Notes: a model not told the origin generated them from the sequence alone. Numbered from the stretch's first letter, positions 35,704-46,718 are shown. The stretch is DNA of 64,000 nt from Alkalihalobacillus sp. BA299 (GCF_017745675.1 NZ_JAFLJM010000020.1:1-64000); one strand, 5' to 3'. Numbers and translations are program-made.

Positions 35704-37230
35704 TTAACCTATATTTTCACTAGTATCTGAATGATTTTTAGCTAACTTTCGCCTTTGTAGCCATCCAGTAATGAATGGATACGCGAGAGATAAAATTGTT
35801 AATATTGTTAAAGCAATTGTTATTGGCGAGGCCGTAATAAAGCTAAATGGACTATCTGCTGCAACAAGACTTTTTCTAAAGTTTTGTTCCATATCAGACC
35901 CTACAATGATAGCTAGTATTAATGGTGCAATTGGAAATTTTAGCATCTTCATTGCTAACCCAATGAATCCAAAAATAAGTAAAATAAAGAAATCAATTGC
36001 ACTATAACTTAATGTATAGGTACCAATAAATGCTAGTACAAGAATAATAGGATATAGCACTTTTGGTGGTGTATCTAGTATTCTAACAAGTAAGCCAACA
36101 AGTAAGATGTTTATGATAACCAAAAAGATATTCCCAATAAACATGCTGTTAATAAAAGTCCAAACCATATCCGGATTGCTTTGGAATAGCATTGGACCTG
36201 GACGAAGACCTAACATAACGACCGCACCTAGAATAACAGCGGTTGTTCCTGAACCTGGTATCCCCATTGTTAATAGTGGAATAAATGAACCAACAGCAGC
36301 GGCATTATTTGCAGACTCTGGTGCAGCCACACCTTCAACCGCACCTTTACCAAACTCATCAGGTTTTTTTGAAAGCTGTTTCTCGGTTGTGTAACTTAAC
36401 ATTGAAGCAATGGAACCACCAGCACCGGGTAAAACTCCTATTAGAAAACCTAGAGGGGCACTGCGAAAAATTGGCCATTTAGATCTTTTCCACTGATCTT
36501 TTGTAATCCAAATTTTCCCTACATCTTTTTTTTCACCAGGTGGCTTGTCAATTGTTAAGTAATTATGAAGTACTTCTGCAACTGCATAAAGCCCAATAAT
36601 GATAATTAAAAAATCAATTCCTTCACTTAAATGTGCGATATCAAACGTAAACCGGTGCACCCCAGTTTGTAAATCGATACCAAAGGTGCTAATAAGCAAT
36701 CCAACGGACATCGCAATAAACCCTTTTACCATTGCCCCTTTTGAAAGCGAGACAATGGCGGATAATGTAAAAACCATTAGTAGAAAATATTCTGCAGGTC
36801 CGAATTTTAAAGCAAAGCTTGCTAAAGGCTTTGCCAAAATAACAAACCCTATTATTGCAACCACACCACCAAATAAAGATGCGATTGCAGACATTGCTAA
36901 GGCTTGACCAGCCTGACCTTTTTTGGCCATTGGATAACCATCAAAGGTAGCTGCAATAGCTGATCCATCCCCTGGTGTATTTAATAGAATAGAGCTTCGT
37001 GATCCACCATACATCGCCCCATAGTAGATAGCTGCCATTAGTACTAAGGCACTTGTTGGATCCATTCCAAAGGTTATTGGAATTAGGATAGCAACAGCTG
37101 TCGCTGGTCCAAGACCTGGAAGCATCCCTACAACCGTACCTAAAAATCCTCCAACCAAAAGCCACAGTAAGTTTATTGGCTGTATCGCAACCATTAATCC
37201 ATCAATTACATTTTGAAAATCAACGCCCAT
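35704..37230 (-). CDS. tctA: Tripartite tricarboxylate transporter, large membrane subunit TctA (second copy)
   Basis: A 508-residue TctA with about 12 helices. GMLPGLGPATAVAILIPITFG near residue 33 and GVLPGAGGSIASMLSYTTEKQLSKK near 265 are the paired family loops, and AAPESANNAAAVGSFIPLLTMGIPG is strongly conserved. It is clearly diverged from the copy at 22808, so the two probably came in separately with different ligand ranges. It is encoded 18 bases after tctB. Confidence 0.95.
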   Translation of the reverse strand: MGVDFQNVIDGLMVAIQPINLLWLLVGGFLGTVVGMLPGLGPATAVAILIPITFGMDPTSALVLMAAIYYGAMYGGSRSSILLNTPGDGSAIAATFDGYPMAKKGQAGQALAMSAIASLFGGVVAIIGFVILAKPLASFALKFGPAEYFLLMVFTLSAIVSLSKGAMVKGFIAMSVGLLISTFGIDLQTGVHRFTFDIAHLSEGIDFLIIIIGLYAVAEVLHNYLTIDKPPGEKKDVGKIWITKDQWKRSKWPIFRSAPLGFLIGVLPGAGGSIASMLSYTTEKQLSKKPDEFGKGAVEGVAAPESANNAAAVGSFIPLLTMGIPGSGTTAVILGAVVMLGLRPGPMLFQSNPDMVWTFINSMFIGNIFLVIINILLVGLLVRILDTPPKVLYPIILVLAFIGTYTLSYSAIDFFILLIFGFIGLAMKMLKFPIAPLILAIIVGSDMEQNFRKSLVAADSPFSFITASPITIALTILTILSLAYPFITGWLQRRKLAKNHSDTSENIG

Positions 37231-37248
37231 AATTTTAAACCTCCCTTG

Positions 37249-37695
37249 CTATGGTAGACTGACTTGAAGTAATTTTGCGAACATATACCATGAAATAAAT
37301 GAAAATAAAACTGAGACAAGAATATTCTGTAGCCATCTTTTTTTCCCATTAACAGCAAATAAAAGTCCACCGAGAAAAATTACCGTTGAAAAAAGAAAAC
37401 CTATTCTTTCAAATAAAAATGTATAAATAAGAATTAAAATAACTGTAGAGATAATAAGTTTTGGAGTACGGCCTTGAACAAGAAGTTTTACTTCCTCAAT
37501 TTCTTTCCTACGGACCTTCCACTCTTGGAAAAAATAAACGAGACTTAAAATTGTTAATAAAATACAGATAAGTATCGGAAAGTATAAAGGCCCGTTTGGA
37601 TCCCCAAGTTTTGCTTTTGGTAAATTTAAAGAGCCAATTAAAAAGCCTACTCCGATGATAAAGAAAAAGATTGGCATGATAAGTCTTACCATCAT
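37249..37695 (-). CDS. tctB: Tripartite tricarboxylate transporter, small membrane subunit TctB (second copy)
   Basis: A 148-residue, four-helix protein with GDPNGPLYFPILICILLTILS after the first helix, the TctB pattern. AAGGGAGAG before ATG at 37695 sets the start; longer readings have no ribosome site. It lies between tctC and tctA. Confidence 0.88.
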   Translation of the reverse strand: MMVRLIMPIFFFIIGVGFLIGSLNLPKAKLGDPNGPLYFPILICILLTILSLVYFFQEWKVRRKEIEEVKLLVQGRTPKLIISTVILILIYTFLFERIGFLFSTVIFLGGLLFAVNGKKRWLQNILVSVLFSFISWYMFAKLLQVSLP

Positions 37696-37777
37696 CTTTC
37701 TCTCCCTTCTATGTTTTGATAAATATAAAATATAATCATGAATGGATCCCATAATCCAGGACCCATTCTTTAATCAA

Positions 37778-38803
37778 TTATTCAATCAATCCTGACTCAC
37801 TAAGTAAAGTATCGTAATTTTGATTTTGTTGATTTAAAAATTCCACCGTTTCACTACTGCTTTTGTAATATGATGACCATCCATTATTTTTTAGCAGGGT
37901 TTTCCAAGCATCAGTTTCTACCATAGCACTGATTTTTTCATCCCAGTATGCAATTTCTCCTTCAGCCATGTTTGGTGGCCCCATAATACCTCTCCAGTGA
38001 GGGAATACCATATCAACACCTTGCTCAGTCCATGTTGCAACGTCTGGTATTTCTTCCATTCTTTCTTCAGAAGTCACAGCAACGATTTTTAAGTTTCCAG
38101 ATTGATGTTGTTCTACTACTTCAGATACACCAGTTGTTGCAAAATCGATATGTCCTCCTAATAGTGCAGTTACAATATCTCCACCACTCTCATAAATCAT
38201 GAAGTTAAGCTTTGTAACATCTACGCCGTAAGTTTTAGCAGCTTGAACAAATGATAAGTGGTCATTATTTCCAAGCGCGGGTGCTAAACCAATTTTTAAA
38301 GAAGTAGGATCCGCTTTTAAAGCTTCCATAATCTCAGCACCAGTTTCAAACTGGGAATCTTTAGGTACTACTGTACCAATCCACTCTGATGTAAGAATTG
38401 CAATTGGAGTAAAATCGTTATAAGTTAATTTACTCTTTCCTAAAAGGTTATTAGTTAATACTAAGCTTGAGTTGATTGCTAAATGATGTGCGTCCTGTTT
38501 GCTTAGATATTGCCATCCAACTTCTCCACCACCACCTGGCTTGTTTACTACGTTCATATTTTCAGTAATAATGTTCTCATCTTTTAAAATCTTTTGTATT
38601 GCACGGGCTGTACCATCCCAGCCACCACCTGGAGATGCAGGTGCAACGATTTCAATATTATCAGTAGGGAAAGATGCTTTTTCACTACTTTTTTCAGATT
38701 CGTTACTACCCCCTCCGTTACTTGAAGATTCTTGTTGAGAAGAACATGCTGCTACTACGAAAAGTAACGACAAGATTACGATTAAAGAAAATAACTTTTT
38801 CAT
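37778..38803 (-). CDS. tctC: Tripartite tricarboxylate transporter, substrate-binding lipoprotein TctC (second copy)
   Basis: A 341-residue binding protein. MKKLFSLIVILSLLFVVAACS is a lipoprotein signal with Cys at about 20, followed by a Ser/Gly/Asn-rich linker. FPTDNIEIVAPASPGGGWDGTAR is the TctC ligand-loop signature (variant with GGGWD), and LLGGHIDFATTGVSEVVEQ is the second conserved part. AGGGGG before ATG at 38803 decides the start. It heads the operon, has a CcpA-type site upstream and lies beside a CitA/CitB-type sensor pair. Confidence 0.94.
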   Translation of the reverse strand: MKKLFSLIVILSLLFVVAACSSQQESSSNGGGSNESEKSSEKASFPTDNIEIVAPASPGGGWDGTARAIQKILKDENIITENMNVVNKPGGGGEVGWQYLSKQDAHHLAINSSLVLTNNLLGKSKLTYNDFTPIAILTSEWIGTVVPKDSQFETGAEIMEALKADPTSLKIGLAPALGNNDHLSFVQAAKTYGVDVTKLNFMIYESGGDIVTALLGGHIDFATTGVSEVVEQHQSGNLKIVAVTSEERMEEIPDVATWTEQGVDMVFPHWRGIMGPPNMAEGEIAYWDEKISAMVETDAWKTLLKNNGWSSYYKSSSETVEFLNQQNQNYDTLLSESGLIE

Positions 38804-38877
38804 TTTGTTGTCCCCCTTCACTTTTTTGTTTTGTGTGAATTTTTCCACAACCCAATAATAAATCTTATCTCCAAAAA

Positions 38878-38891
38878 TGTAAGCGTTTTAA
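38878..38891. promoter_or_regulatory. Probable cre (CcpA) site upstream of tctC
   Basis: TGTAAGCGTTTTAA agrees with the cre consensus TGWAARCGYTWNCW at all but one position. It lies about 75 bases before the tctC ATG, in or near the expected promoter, so glucose repression of the carboxylate operon is likely. Confidence 0.5.
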
Positions 38892-39001
38892 TTTTTAAAA
38901 AAATTAAAAATTTTAAATGCATCTTTTTGTTCATTGTGTTCAAAATTAAAACAGAACTCTAACCAAATTGTTTTATCAACCTGAAAGGTTATTTAGATAA
39001 A

Positions 39002-39034
39002 AAGGTTCAGAAGGAATTGCCCCTTCTGAACCTT
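39002..39034 (-). terminator. Terminator after the two-component genes
   Basis: AAGGTTCAGAAGG and CCTTCTGAACCTT form a perfect 13-base stem, followed leftward by TTTTTATCT. It lies five bases beyond the response-regulator stop and separates it from the tctC operon. Confidence 0.9.
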
Positions 39035-39038
39035 CTAA

Positions 39039-39728
39039 TTATTTTCCGTAATATATTCGCTCAGGTCTACCAACAATCCCGTACTCCAATTCAGCACGAA
39101 CTTTTCCAATTGATACGAGATACTCTAAATAACGCCGTGCTGTTGTTCTTGAAGCCCCCATTTCATAACCAATTTCTTCTGTTGTAAACCCTGTTTTAAA
39201 TTGTTCAATAATCTTAATTACTTTTTCTAAAGTAATTGGCGAAACGCCCTTCGGTAAATTTCCTTCGCTTGACTTCACATTCGACGATAAATTTGTGTTA
39301 CTTTTTAACAGATGGTCGATAAATTCCTGATCAATAAATTCCCTCGACTTTAGAAGCTTATAATGTTTTTTATAGGATTCAATAACCTCTGTAAACTTTT
39401 CAATAGTTACAGGTTTTATTAAATAACTAAATATACCGTTATTTAAGCTTTCCTCTAGAAAATCAACATGCTTTGCAGCTGTAATCATAATTACATTTAT
39501 ATGTTTGAGTTCATTCTTTCGTAATTCTAACATCAATTCAGTACCAAGCATATCAGGCAAATAAATATCTAATAAGAGTAAGTCTACTTCTACTTCCTTT
39601 AACTTTCTTAAAGTTTCTTCAGCATTGACGGCTTGTCCTACAATTTGAACTCCTTCGATGTTCTTAACAAAATTTTCATGTATGAATGAAACTCGAGAGT
39701 CATCTTCTGTAATGAAAACTTTAATCAT
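39039..39728 (-). CDS. Response regulator, CitB/DctR type
   Basis: A 229-residue regulator. The receiver domain (1-120) has the acidic pair EDD at 8-10, phospho-acceptor Asp at about 54 (LLLLDIYLPDM) and Lys in LIKPVT near 102. The C-terminus (about 165-229) is a winged helix with FTTEEIGYEMGASRTTARRYLEYL, as in CitB/DcuR/DctR. It overlaps the kinase gene by 8 bases. It most likely activates the adjacent tctC operon when the external acid is present. Confidence 0.93.
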   Translation of the reverse strand: MIKVFITEDDSRVSFIHENFVKNIEGVQIVGQAVNAEETLRKLKEVEVDLLLLDIYLPDMLGTELMLELRKNELKHINVIMITAAKHVDFLEESLNNGIFSYLIKPVTIEKFTEVIESYKKHYKLLKSREFIDQEFIDHLLKSNTNLSSNVKSSEGNLPKGVSPITLEKVIKIIEQFKTGFTTEEIGYEMGASRTTARRYLEYLVSIGKVRAELEYGIVGRPERIYYGK

Positions 39729-41334
39729 TCTTAAATTGCCCCTCTCGTATTAAATTTTTCGGGATATAGATAGTAAATGTAGTACCTGGATTTTCACATC
39801 TCATTACAATTGTTCCATTCAATTCTTTTACAACTCGCTCAGCATTAGCAAGTCCATAACCACGATTCTTACCGGTCTTAGTAGAAAATCCCTGTTTAAA
39901 GATTAGATCAACCTTTTCATCCGGAATCCCATTACCACTATCTGTTACCTCAATAATAATATCGTCACTAAGATCTACTGAGAAAAAGCTTACTTTTTTA
40001 TCTTCTTTCTTCATGACTTCTTCAAAGGCGTTATCTATTAAGTTACCAATAATAATTGATAATTGAATAGTATCAATATGGTCTGGAAGCAAACCTAATG
40101 AACTATTTTCATCAATTGTAAATTGAATCTTTTTTTCGGAAGCCTTCCCAATTTTACCTAATAGGATTGCCTGTACCTTTGGATCATTAATTTGGTCGAA
40201 AACAATGCGATTACTATTTTCATTATCTTCAGTTTCTTTCTGAATCATCTTTATTGCATCCTCTTGATATCCGAGCTGGATCAAACCAGAAACCGCGTAA
40301 AGTTTATTTGTGAATTCATGTGCCTGTGCACGAAGATCTTCAGAATATTTTCTAACCTCAGATAGAGTATTAACCATCTCTTGAATTTCTGTTTTATCTC
40401 TAAAAGTAGCTACTGCTCCAAATACTTTTTTTCCTTCTACAATTGGAGAAACATTTAAAATAATTACCTTGTCTTCTAAGAATAATTCTTTGTTCACAAT
40501 ATCTTTTTCCATTTTAAGAACTTTTTCTATATTAATATTAGGAATTACACTATTAAAAGGTTCATCAATTAGATTATCTTTTAAGTTAAGAATACGTTTT
40601 GCAGCCGTATTTATAAGTGTAATGTGAGCTTGATAATCAACTGAAATAATCCCTTCATTAATTGAAGATAAAGTGGCATTTCTATCTCGATATAAAGATG
40701 CAATTTGGCGCGGCTCTAATCCCAATGTATCATTTCGAATATTCCTAGCTAAAAAGATACTTACAATAACGCCCATAATTACTATCACAATTGCAAAATG
40801 GACAACGGGTTTAATTCCTTTTAAAATATCAAAATAAATATCCTCTATTAAATATCCAACATTTACAACACCGATAACCTGACCAATCTCATTAAAAATT
40901 GGCGCTTTACCAACTAATGCTGGTCCAACTAATTCTCTTGATTTAATTGTGTAGTATCCTCCAAAAACAACAGCTTTGTAACTATCATCAATTGGTATGA
41001 ATTGATAAATTTCCTTTGGATCGGGATGAGTTAAAATCTTACCGTTACGATCAGTAATAATAACAAATTTGGCATCTGCCTGATTTCGTATCGTTTCAGT
41101 AAGTGGTTGTAATTCCAATGGAGGATAAGCAGATCCCATCGCTTCTTTTACTGAAGGCATAAAGGATACCGTTTTTGCTGTTTGGAGACTAATCGCTGAT
41201 TTACTTTCATATACTCGTTGAGTATCAAGATAAAGGAATTTCCAGACTAAAGCGATTATGATAGTTAAAATTAAACATACTACAATTCCTAAGATTTTTG
41301 TCTGTAATGAAACATTTTTAACTTTTTTGCGCAC
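39721..41334 (-). CDS. Sensor histidine kinase, CitA/DcuS type
   Basis: A 537-residue membrane kinase: TM helix near residues 15-35, an extracytoplasmic PDC-type sensor (about 40-175) with the family ending VVNVGYLIEDIY, a second TM helix (about 178-200), a cytoplasmic PAS domain (about 215-320), the helix with AQAHEFTNKLYAVSGLIQLG (phospho-acceptor His) and an ATPase domain with NLIDNAFEEV, DSGNGIPDE and GRGYGL. These features define carboxylate sensors of the CitA/DcuS/DctS group. A GTG at 41334 with AGGTGA before it is the likelier start; another in-frame GTG is at 41343. Confidence 0.93.
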   Translation of the reverse strand: MRKKVKNVSLQTKILGIVVCLILTIIIALVWKFLYLDTQRVYESKSAISLQTAKTVSFMPSVKEAMGSAYPPLELQPLTETIRNQADAKFVIITDRNGKILTHPDPKEIYQFIPIDDSYKAVVFGGYYTIKSRELVGPALVGKAPIFNEIGQVIGVVNVGYLIEDIYFDILKGIKPVVHFAIVIVIMGVIVSIFLARNIRNDTLGLEPRQIASLYRDRNATLSSINEGIISVDYQAHITLINTAAKRILNLKDNLIDEPFNSVIPNINIEKVLKMEKDIVNKELFLEDKVIILNVSPIVEGKKVFGAVATFRDKTEIQEMVNTLSEVRKYSEDLRAQAHEFTNKLYAVSGLIQLGYQEDAIKMIQKETEDNENSNRIVFDQINDPKVQAILLGKIGKASEKKIQFTIDENSSLGLLPDHIDTIQLSIIIGNLIDNAFEEVMKKEDKKVSFFSVDLSDDIIIEVTDSGNGIPDEKVDLIFKQGFSTKTGKNRGYGLANAERVVKELNGTIVMRCENPGTTFTIYIPKNLIREGQFKND

Positions 41335-41666
41335 TTTTTTCACCTATATTTAGACCTAAAATGTTAATGAATAAAACTATTTTTCCTTTTAATTATACTT
41401 TATCATATTTTTAAATTTAAAATATTCAATAAATTATAGTTTTTATAAAATAACGGATTAAAAATAAATATGTTATAACTTATTTCTATTCCATTTTTAT
41501 ACTAACCAAACTTAAATGGATATGGAGTTAATAACAAGAATTTTTAAATTAATACAAGAGTTACTCCATAGTCTGTTCTTTTAGAGAAAACTGAACTTAT
41601 TGAAAACAATCAAAAGTTGTACATTTAAATGACTTTAATAAAGCCCGTCCATAACAAAAATGAAAA

Positions 41667-41703
41667 AGGCTTCTCAAAAGTTTAATCAACTAATGAGAAG
41701 CCT
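41667..41703. terminator. Terminator hairpin / integrase 3'-end vestige beside groEL
   Basis: AGGCTTCTCA (41667-41676) and TGAGAAGCCT (41694-41703) make a 10-base stem flanked by AAAAA on the left and CTTTT on the right, so it can stop both directions. The same bases still read KKASQKFNQLMRSL, the integrase C-terminus. It lies 78 bases beyond the groEL stop and probably ends the groESL transcript. Confidence 0.75.
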
Positions 41704-41720
41704 CTTTTATATAACTAATG

Positions 41721-43430
<1,710 letters not shown>

Positions 43431-43477
43431 CTAAAGTTTTATCAATATGTGAATCGTTCGTTTTTAATTAATTTTAA

Positions 43478-43762
43478 TTAACTGATAATCGCTAAAATGT
43501 CGCTTTCACGTAAAACTAAGTACTCTTTACTTTCATACTTCACTTCAGTTCCTGCGTATTTAGAGAAAATAACTGTGTCGCCTTCCTTCACTTCAAGAGC
43601 AACACGCTCACCATTTTCAAGTACGCGACCTGTACCAACTGCTACAATCTTTCCTTCTTGCGGTTTTTCCTTCGCAGAATCTGGAAGAACGATACCACTT
43701 GCAGTTTTTTCTTCTGTCTCAACTAACTCAATTACAACACGATCACCTAATGGCTTTAACAA
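43478..43762 (-). CDS. groES: Co-chaperonin GroES (TTG start)
   Basis: A 94-residue Hsp10 reading [15 protein letters not shown], with the mobile loop ([17 protein letters not shown]) and [12 protein letters not shown]. The start is TTG at 43762: AAGGAGG lies 9 bases ahead, no ATG is available, and a TTG three codons further out abuts the ribosome site. It forms the heptameric lid on GroEL and is the first gene of the operon. Confidence 0.97.
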   Translation of the reverse strand: MLKPLGDRVVIELVETEEKTASGIVLPDSAKEKPQEGKIVAVGTGRVLENGERVALEVKEGDTVIFSKYAGTEVKYESKEYLVLRESDILAIIS

Positions 43763-43832
43763 GGAAAACAACCTCCTTAAAATATTATGGTTTCTCCTCT
43801 GTATATGTAAAAGTTTGGGCGAGGAGTTTTTG

Positions 43833-43859
43833 TTAGCACTCGATGTAGTTGAGTGCTAA
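43833..43859 (-). promoter_or_regulatory. CIRCE operator (HrcA binding site)
   Basis: TTAGCACTC-N9-GAGTGCTAA matches the CIRCE consensus perfectly. It lies 71 bases upstream of the groES start, between promoter and gene, so HrcA repression relieved by heat is expected. Confidence 0.97.
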
Positions 43860-43870
43860 TTCCAATTATT

Positions 43871-43899
43871 ATAATAATCATTCACATTTTTTTTTGCAA
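43871..43899 (-). promoter_or_regulatory. groESL promoter, sigma-A type
   Basis: On the leftward strand TTGCAA (43899-43894) and TATTAT (43876-43871) are 17 bases apart. The CIRCE element begins about 11 bases after the -10. The stretch 43900-44225 to the right has no recognisable gene and contains the divergent promoter for the CPBP protease. Confidence 0.65.
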
Positions 43900-44225
43900 G
43901 TATTTTAAATGAATTTTTTAAAAAAATATTAATACACCTTATATTAGTGCGTGTTCAAAGCCTTCAATAGAATATCCAAATCAATGATTTTATAAACCAG
44001 TTCATTAAAGTTTCTTTTCTTTCGTGAAAACTAACTTCGTAATCTTTATCTTTATCGCCTTTAAGATCATTCAAGCAAAACGTGAACAGCCTTAGTAAAA
44101 TGCGCCAAACTTTCTTCTTGATTGATAATCTCCATTCCTTCTTGTTTTTTTAAAAAATATGGTAAAATGAAAAATACGTTCGTGTGAATAAAAACATTAC
44201 ATCTATTACAAAGGGGAATTATATT

Positions 44226-44942
44226 GTGTCTAAACGCTATTGGTGGGTATTAATTACATATATCGCCATGCATCTCTCTGCTTTTATCGGTGTTCCGTTA
44301 CTCAAACTTTTTGATGTCCCTTTAGAAAAAATTCCAGGAATCTGGAGTACGGTTAGTTTCTCTATTGCGTTATTAATTATTGTGTTATTGCTGTTACCAG
44401 ACATACGTATTCGTCATCAAGTGCGTGATCGTTCTTCCAAAACGGATGCTGCTTTATGGTCTGTTCTTGGGGTCATCATTGCATTTGTTGCACAGTACAT
44501 CTCCATTTACATTTCGGTATTTTTATTAGGGGTGGAGCCAGGTTCTGAAAATACCGAACGAATATCCGAATATGCACGAATTTTTCCAGTGTTTATCATT
44601 GTCATGGCAGTGATAGGACCTATTCTTGAGGAGATAATATTTAGAAAAGTGATTTTTGGATCTTTATATAAGAAATTTAACTTTATTATCGCTGCACTCA
44701 TAAGTTCATTAATCTTTGCAGTTGTTCACACCGATTTAGACTATCTATTAGTTTATACTGCCCTTGCATTTGTTTTTGCCTTTCTCTATGTAAAAACAAA
44801 ACGAATTCTCGTACCCATCATCGCCCATGTAGCTATGAATACATTAGCAGTTCTCGTTCACGTCGTATATGGTGAGCGTTTAGATGAATTACGGCAACAG
44901 CTTGAGCAAATACAATCATTTATTGGAGGATTTTTAGTATGA
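44226..44942 (+). CDS. ydiL: CPBP-family intramembrane metalloprotease (YdiL-like)
   Basis: A 238-residue membrane protein with about seven helices. GPILEEIIFRKVIFG carries the EExxxR motif, followed by FAVVHTD and HVAMN, the metal-binding histidines of the CPBP (CAAX protease/bacteriocin-processing) family. The GTG at 44226 with AAAGGGG nine bases ahead is preferred; an upstream ATG at 44184 has no ribosome site. The place next to groES, divergently, and ydiK following, is the same as in B. subtilis. Its substrate is unknown. Confidence 0.88.
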   Translation: MSKRYWWVLITYIAMHLSAFIGVPLLKLFDVPLEKIPGIWSTVSFSIALLIIVLLLLPDIRIRHQVRDRSSKTDAALWSVLGVIIAFVAQYISIYISVFLLGVEPGSENTERISEYARIFPVFIIVMAVIGPILEEIIFRKVIFGSLYKKFNFIIAALISSLIFAVVHTDLDYLLVYTALAFVFAFLYVKTKRILVPIIAHVAMNTLAVLVHVVYGERLDELRQQLEQIQSFIGGFLV

Positions 44943-45133
44943 GAACGTCTCCCACGTTCATGGCGTTAGTTTATGCGTTAATTGGTGGCATGTTCACCTA
45001 CTTAGCCATTCAACATGTCCAAGTTTCAGGGTGGAATTTTTGGACCTTTCTTTTTATCGGTTTAGCAGCCGTCGATTTTATGATGGCTTATCGCTTTTTC
45101 CAGATGAGAAAATATATAAAAAAGTCAAAATAA
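44939..45133 (+). CDS. ydiK: YdiK-like membrane protein
   Basis: A 64-residue protein with two hydrophobic helices (MALVYALIGGMFTYLAIQHV and FWTFLFIGLAAVDFMMAY) and a basic tail (KYIKKSK), like YdiK. Its ATG overlaps the protease stop in an ATGA and GGAGG lies ahead, so the two are translationally coupled. Function unknown; conserved beside ydiL. Confidence 0.85.
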   Translation: MRTSPTFMALVYALIGGMFTYLAIQHVQVSGWNFWTFLFIGLAAVDFMMAYRFFQMRKYIKKSK

Positions 45134-45187
45134 TACAGAACATACGTGTTAATTAAACGATTAATTAAGTGTTATGTTCGTAAAAAT

Positions 45188-45225
45188 AAGAGGCTGATCC
45201 TTTTACAGAGGTGTCAGTCTCTTTT
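45188..45225 (+). terminator. Terminator after ydiK
   Basis: AAGAGGCTGA and TCAGTCTCTT pair (one G-U-type mismatch) and are followed by TTATAT after a run of T. Confidence 0.75.
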
Positions 45226-45355
45226 ATATGAACAATCCTGATTAAGGAAGTTTGTAAAACGATTGTAAAAAAAGTGTTAATCAAGAGGAAAATGATTACC
45301 CGAGTGTGAATATGTTGTATAGATATATCAATTATCTATAGTAGGGAGACCACTT

Positions 45356-46603
45356 ATGCAGAGAACATTTTCTTACGGGAAGGTTGCTACCATTGGGATT
45401 GGCTTTTTGGCATTAACTCTTGTATGGACGATATATAACACGTTTATGCCGCTCATTCTCGGGGACTACATCGAAAGTAGCTCTATTCGAGGAGCCATTA
45501 TGGGGATGGACAATTTACTTGCTGTATTATTAATACCAGTTATTGGAGCGTGGTCTGATCGGATAAAATCACCGCTAGGACAACGGCTTCCATTTATCGC
45601 CATCGGAATGCCTTTAGCTGCGATTACCTTTGCGTTATTACCATTTGTATCTGGGATTGGACTTCTTATTCTTTTAGCTATTGATATTGTTTTTCTAATC
45701 GCTATGACCATCTACAGGGCACCTGTTATCTCACTTATGCCAGATCATACTCCTCCTACTAATCGTTCTACTGCTAATGGCGTCATTAATTTTATGGGTG
45801 GTGTAGGTGCGATTATTGCCTTATTTGCTCTAGCTCCTTTATTTGACGTAAGCAGAACCTATCCATTTGTCATTGGTGGCCTAATATTATCTGCAGCCTT
45901 TTTACTACTATACTTTGTAATTGATCGTAACCCCCCTTATGTAGAGCGTACATCCAATGATCAGGAAGAAACACAAGCTATTATGATCTTAAAAAACGGC
46001 ATTAAAAATTTATTCTTAAAAGAAAATCGTGGCAAGCTCTTTATCTTCTTTGCCATTTTTCTTTACTTCATAGGTTACACAGGTGTGGAAGCCCTTTTCT
46101 CCATCTGGGCAACTGAAAATCTGGGGTTAACTGGTGGCGAAGCAGGTGTAACACTCGGTTTTTTTAGTTTATCTTTTGTTCTATTTGCTATCCCTGCAGG
46201 CTTACTCGGGACTCGCTTCGGCAAAAGGAAGTTAATGCTTGTCGGACTCATTTTTTTACCGTTCCTTTTTGCCGTCATTCCTTTTTTAGAAGGACTATTG
46301 CTACTACGAATTGTCCTTTTCTTGTCTGGTATAGCATGGGCTTGTATTAATGTTCAAGCCTATGCATTAGTTAGTGATTTAGGCGGAAAGTCTCAAATTG
46401 GATTATATACTGGACTGTATTATTTATTTTCAATGTCTTCAGCGATCATTGCCCCATTTATGCTCGGTTCGATGATGGATGTATTCGGAAATAATAGCCT
46501 GTTTTTTACCGCTGCTATCATTAACATTTTTGCCTACTTATTTTTAAAAGTAGGAGATAAGGATAAGCCCAGTATGAAGACGGATTCTACTTATAACTTG
46601 TAA
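45356..46603 (+). CDS. MFS transporter (GPH/SLC45-like)
   Basis: A 415-residue, 12-helix transporter. GAWSDRIKSPLGQRLPFIAIG (about residues 62-82) is the loop 2-3 motif of glycoside/sugar-cation symporters (D-x-x-x-x-x-x-G-R/Q-R-x-P), and TIYRAPVISLMPDHTPPTNRSTANG matches the loop of sucrose/maltose-type carriers. GGAGACC precedes the ATG, and it is followed by a terminator at 46680-46718. It interrupts the B. subtilis-like order. The likely substrate is a disaccharide or glycoside, but this is inferred from the family. Confidence 0.82.
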   Translation: MQRTFSYGKVATIGIGFLALTLVWTIYNTFMPLILGDYIESSSIRGAIMGMDNLLAVLLIPVIGAWSDRIKSPLGQRLPFIAIGMPLAAITFALLPFVSGIGLLILLAIDIVFLIAMTIYRAPVISLMPDHTPPTNRSTANGVINFMGGVGAIIALFALAPLFDVSRTYPFVIGGLILSAAFLLLYFVIDRNPPYVERTSNDQEETQAIMILKNGIKNLFLKENRGKLFIFFAIFLYFIGYTGVEALFSIWATENLGLTGGEAGVTLGFFSLSFVLFAIPAGLLGTRFGKRKLMLVGLIFLPFLFAVIPFLEGLLLLRIVLFLSGIAWACINVQAYALVSDLGGKSQIGLYTGLYYLFSMSSAIIAPFMLGSMMDVFGNNSLFFTAAIINIFAYLFLKVGDKDKPSMKTDSTYNL

Positions 46604-46679
46604 GTTAACTATGAAGCAACATATCTAAAAAGCACTCGCTTACAAATTAAATTAAAAGCAACTAAATGAAGTAAAAAGA

Positions 46680-46718
46680 AGGATAGGAGAGTAATAATAC
46701 CATTTGCTCACCTATCCT
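46680..46718 (+). terminator. Terminator after the MFS gene
   Basis: AGGATAGG and CCTATCCT pair over 8 bases with a following ATTTTTG. Confidence 0.7.
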
